Assembly: GCA_036502625.1 (NCBI GenBank)
Contig: DASXYG010000133.1
Location: 1-27,136 of the forward strand
Source of the DNA: DASXYG01 sp036502625
GTDB lineage: Bacteria > Actinomycetota > Actinomycetes > Streptosporangiales > Streptosporangiaceae
Length of the DNA stretch: 27,136 nt
Direction of reading: 5' to 3'
A program made the translations under genes and the position numbers. Each line of letters opens with the position of its first letter. Within the stretch, counting starts at the first letter, position 1. This document shows positions 21,870-27,136 of this stretch, in pieces. The notes beneath the pieces were generated by a model that saw only the letters and a program-made list of their open reading frames with translations, searched no databases and was not told the DNA's origin.

Positions 21870-22445
21870 ATGGCGCGTGCGGGGGTGACCGTCGAGCGCC
21901 TGACGCGGGCGGCGGCGGAGCTCGCCGACGAGATCGGCTTCGACAACGTGACGGTCACCGCGCTGGCGCGCCGCTTCGGCGTCAAGGAGGGCAGCCTCTA
22001 CTCCCACATCGCGAACATGCGCGACCTGCGGGTGAAGGTCGCGTTGTTCGCGCTGGCCGAGCTCGCCGACGACGCGGGCGAGGCGCTGGCCGGGCGCTCC
22101 GGCAAGGACGCGCTCGTGGCGTTCGCCAACGCCTACCGCGACTACGCCAGACGGCATCCTGGGCGCTACGCCGCCACCCGGTTCCCCCTCGACCCCGCCG
22201 AGGCGGCGGCCAGCGCCGGCGCCCGCCACGTCGAGATGAACCGGGCCGTCCTGCGCGGCTACCGGCTGCCCGAAGACGGCCAGATCGACGCGATCCGCAT
22301 GCTGGGCAGCGCGTTCCACGGGTTCGTCAGCCTGGAGGCGGCCGGCGCGTTCGCCCACTCCAGCGGCGTACGCGACATCGGCGCCTCGTGGTCGCGCATG
22401 CTGGACGCGCTCGACATCACGTTGTCCGCCTGGCCCGCGGACTGA
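21870..22445 (+). CDS. TetR-family regulator with WHG-type C-terminal domain
   Basis: A 191-aa protein. The HTH is LTRAAAELADEIGFDNVTVTALARRFGVKEGSLYSHIANMRDL (11-53). The C-terminal portion (AFANAYRDYARRHPGRYAATRF, then AIRMLGSAFHGFVSLEAAGAF) matches the WHG-type ligand-binding domain. GGGAGGTG precedes the ATG, and a palindrome overlaps the predicted transcript start. The 3' end overlaps the opposing LLM gene by 29 bp. Targets are probably itself and perhaps the divergent FBP/DoxX unit. Confidence 0.93.
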   Translation: MARAGVTVERLTRAAAELADEIGFDNVTVTALARRFGVKEGSLYSHIANMRDLRVKVALFALAELADDAGEALAGRSGKDALVAFANAYRDYARRHPGRYAATRFPLDPAEAAASAGARHVEMNRAVLRGYRLPEDGQIDAIRMLGSAFHGFVSLEAAGAFAHSSGVRDIGASWSRMLDALDITLSAWPAD

Positions 22446-23340
22446 CCGCGGCGCGGACGGCCGGGGCGATCTCGGCGCCCCAGCGGCCGAGGGAGACGGT
22501 GTCGTGCGCGCCGCCGTCGGGCGTGAAGAGCGTGAAGCCGTACGCGCCGTGGTCGACCACCGCGGAGGTGAGCTCCTCCACCCACTGGCCGACCGAGCCG
22601 CCGACCCAGCGGCCGGCGTCGTCGCGGGTGGCGGCCAGCGGGCGGTCGGTGATGCGGCCGGGGAGGTTGAAGACCGTCCGGATCTCCCCCGGGTCGCGGC
22701 CCACGGCGGCGGCCGCGGCGTCGATGACCGGGCGTGAGGTGCGGTAGCGGGAGCTGCGCCAATCGGCGGCGTGGCCGGGGATCCAGCCGTCGGCGACGCG
22801 GCCGGTGGCGGCCAGCGACTTCGGGCCGACCGAGCCCGTCCACACCGGCGGCGCGGCGACGGCGGCGGGCGCGATGCGGTCGACGCGGTAGTGCGGGCCG
22901 TCGTGCGACACCGGCTCGCCGCCGCCGGACAACGCCTTGACCAGGACGATCGCCTCCTCGAACGCCTCCACGGCCGCGCCGGGCGACAGCGGCGGCACGC
23001 CCATGTCGGCGATGCGGTCCCAGCGCCCGCCCGCGCCCATGCCGAGCACCACCCGCCCGCCGGACAGCGCCGACAGGGACGTGATCGCGCGCGCCAGCAT
23101 CGGCGCGGGGCGGGTCGGCAGGTTGGTGACGTTGGCGAAGCCGGAGATGTGGTGCGTACGGCCGAGGACGAAGCCGATGGCGGAATAGGCGTCGAGGAAG
23201 GTGCCGAGGTACGGGTGGTCGGCCAGTGAGAAGTGGTCGAGCCCGTCGCGGTCGGCCTGCTCGGCCGCGCGCAGCAGTTCCGGTATGTCGTCCACCAACG
23301 TGGACGCCCCGAAACCGAAGACGACTTCCGGTGCGGACAT
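22417..23340 (-). CDS. LLM-class flavin-dependent oxidoreductase
   Basis: A 307-aa luciferase-like (TIM-barrel) enzyme using FMN or F420. Indicative segments are LLRAAEQADRDGLDHFSLADHPY, PARPxML-type LPTRPAPMLARAITSLSALSGGRVVLGMGAGG, a PVWTGSVGPKSLAATGRVADGW region and VEELTSAVVDHGAYGF. The specific substrate is unknown. GGAGG precedes the ATG at 23340. The -10 TATTAT (23393-23388, minus) lies exactly between two copies of the MarR operator, so repression by the upstream MarR gene product is strongly suggested. The last 29 bp overlap the opposing TetR gene. Confidence 0.92.
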   Translation of the reverse strand: MSAPEVVFGFGASTLVDDIPELLRAAEQADRDGLDHFSLADHPYLGTFLDAYSAIGFVLGRTHHISGFANVTNLPTRPAPMLARAITSLSALSGGRVVLGMGAGGRWDRIADMGVPPLSPGAAVEAFEEAIVLVKALSGGGEPVSHDGPHYRVDRIAPAAVAAPPVWTGSVGPKSLAATGRVADGWIPGHAADWRSSRYRTSRPVIDAAAAAVGRDPGEIRTVFNLPGRITDRPLAATRDDAGRWVGGSVGQWVEELTSAVVDHGAYGFTLFTPDGGAHDTVSLGRWGAEIAPAVRAAVSPRARRTT

Positions 23341-23371
23341 GGTCTGCCTCCTGTGCGGGCATCAATCGCGA

Positions 23372-23408
23372 GTTCGTGGTACGAACGATAATAGTTCGCG
23401 GCACGAAC
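23372..23408 (-). promoter_or_regulatory. Two MarR operator copies flanking the LLM -10 element
   Basis: GTTCGTGGTACGAAC (23372-23386) and GTTCGCGGCACGAAC (23394-23408) share the form GTTCGYGGYACGAAC, each a dyad, centres 22 bp apart. Between them lies TATTAT on the minus strand (23393-23388), the LLM promoter -10. A third copy is in the MarR promoter. Confidence 0.82.
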
Positions 23409-23421
23409 TCGCAAGTTCGGG

Positions 23422-23895
23422 TCAGCGCCCGGTGGCGCCCGGCTCGGGTTCCATGAAGACCATCGGCACCTCGTTGTCGTACACGATACGGCCGAGCAGG
23501 GCGGCGAGGGAGTCGCGCTCGGCGGGGGTCAGCGACGCCGGGAGGCGCTCGACGCGGCGGCAGGTCTCGGCGTAGAACTCCCCGGCCAGGCGGCTGCCGC
23601 GCGCGGTCAGCGCGACGCGGACCGCGCGGGTGTCGCGCGGGTCGGGCTCGCGGCGGACCAGGCCGTTGCGCTCGGAGCGGTCGACCAGGCCGGTGAGGCT
23701 GGACTTCGCGAGGCCGAGCAGCGCGCCGAGGTCGCTCATGCCCGAAGGGCCCGGCATCAGGACGCACAGCAACTGGCCCTGCTGCTGGGTCAGGCCGTGC
23801 TCCCTCGCCGACTCGGCGTAGACGGCATTCACCAGGAAAGAGGTGCGCACCAGCGCGGGAACGACGCCGATCGGGCCGTTTTCTTGCGTGTCCAC
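23422..23895 (-). CDS. MarR-family transcriptional regulator
   Basis: A 157-aa winged-helix regulator. The DNA-binding core is LTQQQGQLLCVLMPGPSGMSDLGALLGLAKSSLTGLVDRSERNGLVRREPDPRDTRAVRVALTARG, a complete MarR domain with the DPRDTR wing. The GTG at 23895 is chosen because TATCCT (23907-23902, minus) lies 6 nt upstream, a leaderless arrangement; longer in-frame reading has no MarR similarity. An operator copy covers its -35 region and two more cover the promoter of the LLM gene 81 bp downstream. It should therefore repress itself and the LLM gene. Confidence 0.93.
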   Translation of the reverse strand: MDTQENGPIGVVPALVRTSFLVNAVYAESAREHGLTQQQGQLLCVLMPGPSGMSDLGALLGLAKSSLTGLVDRSERNGLVRREPDPRDTRAVRVALTARGSRLAGEFYAETCRRVERLPASLTPAERDSLAALLGRIVYDNEVPMVFMEPEPGATGR

Positions 23896-23901
23896 GGCGT
23901 C

Positions 23902-23940
23902 AGGATAACATTCGCGGGCCCGACAATTCGTGGGACGAAC
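23902..23940 (-). promoter_or_regulatory. MarR promoter with third operator copy
   Basis: The -10 TATCCT (23907-23902) sits 6 nt before the GTG. ATTCGTGGGACGAAC (23926-23940) differs from the LLM-side operators at two positions and overlaps the expected -35. A weaker half-site lies at 23910-23915. Confidence 0.72.
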
Positions 23941-23975
23941 TCCGGCGCCGTACGAACGCGGACCCGGTCTGATTT

Positions 23976-23995
23976 CGTACCGGGGTTGGTACGGT
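23976..23995 (+). promoter_or_regulatory. Operator and -10 of the TetR gene at 24002
   Basis: CGTACC (23976-23981) and GGTACG (23988-23993) form a 6-bp dyad that overlaps the -10-like TACGGT (23990-23995). The GTG start lies 6 nt further on. The layout suggests a leaderless, self-repressed TetR gene. Confidence 0.55.
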
Positions 23996-24001
23996 GTGCG
24001 G

Positions 24002-24619
24002 GTGGCGGGGCTTCGGGAGCGGAAGAAGGAGCAGACGCGGCGGCGCATCGCGGCCGCCGCGCTCGACCTGTTCCGCGACCGCGGCTACGACAACGTCACC
24101 GTGAGCGAGATCGCGGAGGCCGCCGAGGTCGCCAAGGCCACGCTGTTCACGTACTACCCGACCAAGGAGTCGCTGGTGCTCGGCGGCGTCGGTGACGACG
24201 ACCTCGCCGGCATCGTGGCCGCGCGCCCGCCCGGGCAGTCGCCGCTGGCCGCGCTGCGCGCCCACTTCACGGACCTCGCCGCGAACCCCGTGGCGCCGGA
24301 CGATTCGGACGCGCCGGAGGGCTCTGACGCGCTCATGGTGCGGATGCGGGTGATCCTCGACAGCCCCGCGCTCAGCGCCAGCGCCAACGGCCTGCGCTAC
24401 CGGCAGCGCCGCGAGCTCGCCGACGTCCTGGCCCGCGAGCACGCCCCCACGGAGGCGGCGCTGATGGCCGCGCAGATCACCGCGTCCCTGCTCACCGTGC
24501 AGGAGACGTTCTTCCAGCGCCTGGCCACCGGCACCACCATGGCGTCGGCCGCCCGCGCCCTGTCCGCCGACGTCGACCTCGCCTTCGACCTCCTGGAACA
24601 CGGCCTCGCCCGCGACTGA
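24002..24619 (+). CDS. TetR/AcrR-family transcriptional regulator
   Basis: A 205-aa regulator. LRERKKEQTRRRIAAAALDLFRDRGYDNVTVSEIAEAAEVAKATLFTYYPTKESLV (about 4-59) is an archetypal TetR DNA-binding domain. The C-terminal part (SANGLRYRQRRELADVLARE, TASLLTVQETFFQRL) is of the actinobacterial TetR_C type. The GTG at 24002 is favoured because of the -10-like TACGGT 6 nt before it; a GTG at 23996 is also in frame. It is divergent from MarR and convergent with ArsR over a 7-nt gap. No obvious structural gene is paired with it, so its targets may be itself and MarR, or lie elsewhere. Confidence 0.92.
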   Translation: MAGLRERKKEQTRRRIAAAALDLFRDRGYDNVTVSEIAEAAEVAKATLFTYYPTKESLVLGGVGDDDLAGIVAARPPGQSPLAALRAHFTDLAANPVAPDDSDAPEGSDALMVRMRVILDSPALSASANGLRYRQRRELADVLAREHAPTEAALMAAQITASLLTVQETFFQRLATGTTMASAARALSADVDLAFDLLEHGLARD

Positions 24620-24626
24620 CCCGGGT

Positions 24627-24944
24627 TCACGGCCCGCCGAGCACGGCCGGGAGCAGCCCGGGGAACCGCGCCTCCATGTCGTCGCGGCGCACCCGCACGA
24701 TCCGCTTGCGCCCCTCGGCGACGGTCCTGGTCAGGCCGGCCTCGCGGAGCACGCGGTAGTGGTGGGAGACGGTCGGGTTGCTCAGCCCGAGGTCGGCCTT
24801 CTCGACGAGGACGGCGCAGTCGATCGGCTCCGTGGCGCGGTAGAGCGCGGTCATCAGCGCGCGCCTGCCGGGGTCGGCGAGCGCGTTGAGGATCACGGTG
24901 AGGTCGAAGGACTCCGCCGTCGGCTCGGGCAGCGTCCGTGGCAT
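24627..24944 (-). CDS. ArsR-family winged-helix regulator
   Basis: A 105-aa regulator. The winged helix spans about 15-88: LNALADPGRRALMTALYRA, then LGLSNPTVSHHYRVLREAGLTRTVAEGRKRIVRVRRDDME. SNPTVSHHYRVLREAGL is the recognition helix. There is no CVC metal-binding motif in helix 3; the single Cys43 makes metal sensing unlikely. GGGAGG lies 8 nt before the ATG. It is divergent from the MFS gene with 56 bp between, and inverted repeats in that gap probably bind it. It probably represses the MFS-ankyrin transcript. Confidence 0.92.
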   Translation of the reverse strand: MPRTLPEPTAESFDLTVILNALADPGRRALMTALYRATEPIDCAVLVEKADLGLSNPTVSHHYRVLREAGLTRTVAEGRKRIVRVRRDDMEARFPGLLPAVLGGP

Positions 24945-24974
24945 CGGCGGCCTCCCCTCATTCTTTGACGTCCA

Positions 24975-25012
24975 TCGAATCGTACTCTAGCGTCCGTCGT
25001 ATGATGATTCGA
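24975..25012. promoter_or_regulatory. Inverted repeat at the ArsR/MFS divergent promoters
   Basis: TCGAATC (24975-24981) and GATTCGA (25006-25012) form a 7-bp dyad flanking TAGCGT (24988-24993), the -10 that lies 7 nt before the MFS ATG. CATCGAAT also repeats in direct orientation at 24973-24980 and 25017-25024. It is a probable ArsR operator. The downstream arm lies within the first MFS codons. Confidence 0.6.
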
Positions 25013-26218
25013 CAAGCATCGAATGATGGTGGTGCGGGACGGCTGCTCATCCTCGCGGTGGGCACGTTCGTGCTGGGCATGGACGGGTTCGTGCTGCCGG
25101 GGCTGCTGCCGCCGATCGCCCGCGACCTGTCCGTCAGCGTCGCCGGCGCGGGGCAGTTGACCACGGCGTTCGCGGTGGCGTACGGCATCGGGTCGCCGGT
25201 CATCGCGACGCTCACCGGACGGCTGGACCGGCGCGTCGTGATCGGCGCCGGCATGGGCGTGTTCCTGGCCGGGATGGTCATGCAGGCGGCCGGCCCGTCG
25301 TACGCGGTCGTGCTGGGCGGGCGGGTCGTGGCGGCGCTGGGCGCGGCCGCGTTCCAGGCCAACGCGTTCGCCGTGGCCGGGGTGCTGGCCAGGCCGGAGC
25401 GCCGGGCCCGGGCGTTCGCGGTGGTCGGCGCCGGGGCCGGGCTCGCGCCGGTGCTCGGCGTGCCGTTCGGCCTGCTGGTCGGGCAGTGGGCGGGCTGGCG
25501 CGGCTCCCTGTGGACGATCGCCGCGCTGGCCGCGGTCGCCGCCGTGCTCGCGGCGGTGGGAACGCCGTCGGTGACGCTGCCCGCGACGTCCCTGCGGGCG
25601 CGGGCGGCGGTGCTGGTGAACCCGCGGATCCTGGTGCTGCTCATGGTCAGCGCGCTGGTGCTGGCCCCGCTGTACGTCGTGTCGTCGTACGCGGCGGCCG
25701 TCGTCGCCGTGAGCACCACGGCGCGCTACGCGGTCCTGGCGGCGGTGCTGGTGTTCGGGGTCGGCTTCTTCACCGGGAACCGGCTCGTGGGGCGGATCGC
25801 CGACCGCCTCGGCCCGCTCCGCACGCTGGTCGCGGCGCTGGCCGTCGCCGTCGGCGCGGCGGCCGCGCTCGGCGCCGTTCAGCGCTGGTTCGTACCGGCG
25901 CTGGCCGCGCTGTTCGTGCTGGGGCTTGTCGGGTCGTTCCTGTTCATCCCGCAGCAGAACCGGGTGTTCGCCGCGGGCGGCGACGTGGCCACGGTCGCGC
26001 TCAGCCTGAACGGGTCGATGAACTACGTGGGCACGGCGCTGGGCACGGCGCTCGGCGGCGTGGTCCTCGCGGCGGCAGGGCCGCTGTGGCTGGCCCCGGC
26101 GGCGGCGGCCGGCGCCGCGCTGGTCCTCGCGGTGGCCTGGCTGACCGCGCCCGAGCGGCGCGCGCCCGCCGAACCGGTCCCCGCCGCGGCGTCCGCGCAG
26201 GTCGAGGCGGCACAATGA
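25001..26218 (+). CDS. MFS transporter (Cmx/AraJ-type drug:H+ antiporter)
   Basis: A 405-aa protein with 12 predicted membrane helices. VGTFVLGMDGFVLPGLLPPIARDLSVSVAGAGQLTTAFAVAYGIGSPVIATLTGRLDRRVVIGAGM (20-85) holds helix 1, helix 2 and the loop 2-3 motif A (LTGRLDRR, 71-78). This is the pattern of the DHA1 family that includes Cmx and AraJ/CmlR proteins, which export chloramphenicol-like or other small compounds; the substrate here is unknown. The ATG at 25001 follows TAGCGT by 7 nt, so it is probably leaderless. The stop overlaps the ankyrin start as ATGA. It is controlled from the divergent ArsR promoter region. Confidence 0.93.
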   Translation: MMIRQASNDGGAGRLLILAVGTFVLGMDGFVLPGLLPPIARDLSVSVAGAGQLTTAFAVAYGIGSPVIATLTGRLDRRVVIGAGMGVFLAGMVMQAAGPSYAVVLGGRVVAALGAAAFQANAFAVAGVLARPERRARAFAVVGAGAGLAPVLGVPFGLLVGQWAGWRGSLWTIAALAAVAAVLAAVGTPSVTLPATSLRARAAVLVNPRILVLLMVSALVLAPLYVVSSYAAAVVAVSTTARYAVLAAVLVFGVGFFTGNRLVGRIADRLGPLRTLVAALAVAVGAAAALGAVQRWFVPALAALFVLGLVGSFLFIPQQNRVFAAGGDVATVALSLNGSMNYVGTALGTALGGVVLAAAGPLWLAPAAAAGAALVLAVAWLTAPERRAPAEPVPAAASAQVEAAQ

Positions 26219-26814
26219 GCGGCGTGGACGACGAACTGCGGCGTGCGGCCGCCGAAGGGGACGTGGACGGTGTGCGGGCGGCGATCGCGGCGGGGGCCGA
26301 GGTCGACGGGCGCGACGGGCGGGGGCGTACGGCGCTGCTGATGGCGGCGTACGGCGACCACGTCGAGGCGGCGCGGCTGCTCGTGGCCGCCGGGGCCGGT
26401 CCGGACGCGCAGGACGACGACCGGGCCACCCCGTTCCTCGTCACCGGCCGCACCGGCAGCGTGGCCATGCTGGACGTGCTGCTCCCCGCCGGGCCCGACC
26501 TCGCGCTGACGAACCGCTACGGCGGGGTGGCGCTCATCCCGGCGTGCGAGCGCGGCCACGTCGACTACGTACGCGCCGTGCTGCGCACCGGCATCGACGT
26601 GAACCACGTGAACCGGCTCGGGTGGACCGGGCTGCTGGAGGCGATCATCCTCGGCGACGGCACCGAGCCGTACGAGCGGATCGTGGACCTGCTGATCGCC
26701 GGCGGCGCGGACGTCTCCCTGGCGGACGGCGACGGCGTCACCCCGCTGGCGCACGCCGAGGCCAAGGGCTACCCGGGGATCGCCGCGCGGCTGCGGGCGG
26801 CGGGGGCACGCTAG
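26215..26814 (+). CDS. Ankyrin-repeat protein
   Basis: A 199-aa soluble protein made almost wholly of about five ankyrin repeats. DELRRAAAEGDVDGVRAAIAAGAEVDGRD starts the first; GRTALLMAAYGDHVEAARLLVAAGAGPDAQD follows; the third is degenerate; then ALIPACERGHVDYVRAVLRTGIDVNHVN; and GWTGLLEAIILGDG…VDLLIAGGADVSLADGDGVTPLAHAEAKGY ends it. Ankyrin arrays mediate protein contacts; no catalytic domain is present. It is translationally coupled to the MFS gene by ATGA. Its TAG shares a CTAG with the stop of the opposing methyltransferase. Confidence 0.93.
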   Translation: MSGVDDELRRAAAEGDVDGVRAAIAAGAEVDGRDGRGRTALLMAAYGDHVEAARLLVAAGAGPDAQDDDRATPFLVTGRTGSVAMLDVLLPAGPDLALTNRYGGVALIPACERGHVDYVRAVLRTGIDVNHVNRLGWTGLLEAIILGDGTEPYERIVDLLIAGGADVSLADGDGVTPLAHAEAKGYPGIAARLRAAGAR

Positions 26815-27136
26815 GCCGGGCGGCGTCCCGCGGTGAGGAGGTGGCCGGAGACGCCGAGGAGGGACGGGTCGGACTCGCCGAGGCGGATCGCGTCGAGCAG
26901 GGCCGTACGGCGGTGCGGGTCGTTCAGCCGGTCGTCGAGGCCGGTGAGGAGCCAGAGGGCGCCCTCGACGGAGTACTGCGTGACGCCGGTGAGGCCCGCC
27001 TCGGTGAACTCGGCGGGCACCTCGGTGGGGTGGTGCAGGTAGGCGGTGGTGAAGCCCATGCCGTCGACCGGGTTCAGCAGGCCGGTGGCCGCGGCCTCGG
27101 TCGCGGAGGCGCGGGTGGGCGGGTGGGTGAAGCGGT
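26811..27136 (-). CDS. Class I SAM-dependent methyltransferase, C-terminal part (cut by window edge)
   Basis: The minus frame is open from the window edge to the TAG at 26811-26813, 108 codons. RFTHPPTRASATEAAATGL, then FTTAYLHHPTEVPAEFTEAGL, GVTQYSVEGALWLL and ESDPSLLGVSGHLLTAGRRP match the C-terminal half of actinobacterial methyltransferases, in which the last stretch is a characteristic closing strand. The SAM-binding motif I must lie beyond 27136. An in-frame ATG at 27059 is internal, not the start. It converges on the ankyrin gene, sharing CTAG. Confidence 0.82.
   Translation of the reverse strand, partial: RFTHPPTRASATEAAATGLLNPVDGMGFTTAYLHHPTEVPAEFTEAGLTGVTQYSVEGALWLLTGLDDRLNDPHRRTALLDAIRLGESDPSLLGVSGHLLTAGRRPA

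Overview
The window is very GC-rich DNA with strong third-position GC bias, GTG starts, many apparently leaderless promoters (a -10 hexamer 6-8 nt before the start codon) and a dense set of one-component regulators. This points to a filamentous actinomycete chromosome. The style fits Streptomyces, Streptosporangiales or Thermomonosporaceae, but I cannot settle the genus. I see no rRNA, tRNA, CRISPR array, replication origin or intact mobile element.

Layout. 1-3.3 kb: a SigG-like ECF sigma factor faces an NAD(P)-binding oxidoreductase across a six-copy ~46-bp tandem repeat that supplies both stop codons. A divergent HxlR regulator and an Asp-nucleophile alpha/beta hydrolase follow. 3.3-5.7 kb: a fusion of a siderophore-interacting flavoprotein and a methyltransferase, divergent from a regulator with two MerR-type domains. 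5.9-7.4 kb: a TetR regulator divergent from an SRPBCC protein coupled to a DUF1304-like membrane protein, around a perfect 46-bp inverted repeat. 7.5-9.7 kb: an IS701-type transposase remnant, a small secreted protein, and decayed Rrf2 and MalY-type aminotransferase genes. 9.7-13.7 kb: a coiled-coil protein with a Cys/His cluster, a GNAT acetyltransferase with a strong terminator, a SnoaL-like protein, a quinone-oxidoreductase-like MDR and a deleted, frameshifted AraC gene.

13.9-17.5 kb: a two-gene operon pairs a predicted STAND-like P-loop NTPase (Arg in place of the Walker A Lys) with a membrane-anchored protein that has a type-1 periplasmic-binding-protein-like ectodomain. This is the best candidate for a poorly described system, probably ligand sensing outside the cell coupled to an NTPase inside. 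17.5-19.6 kb: a DoxX, epimerase and ECF41 sigma operon lies behind a textbook ECF41-type promoter, which predicts autoregulation. 19.7-21.8 kb: a membrane acyltransferase, a second DoxX protein and an FBP-type zinc protein.

21.8-27.1 kb: a chain of regulator-target pairs. TetR has its own operator. MarR and an LLM flavin oxidoreductase share a 15-bp operator present in three copies. A second TetR follows. ArsR is divergent from an MFS exporter coupled to an ankyrin protein. A partial methyltransferase is cut by the window edge. Two themes run through the window: divergent regulator/target pairs with visible operators, and gene decay by internal deletion (Rrf2, MalY, AraC and probably the epimerase).
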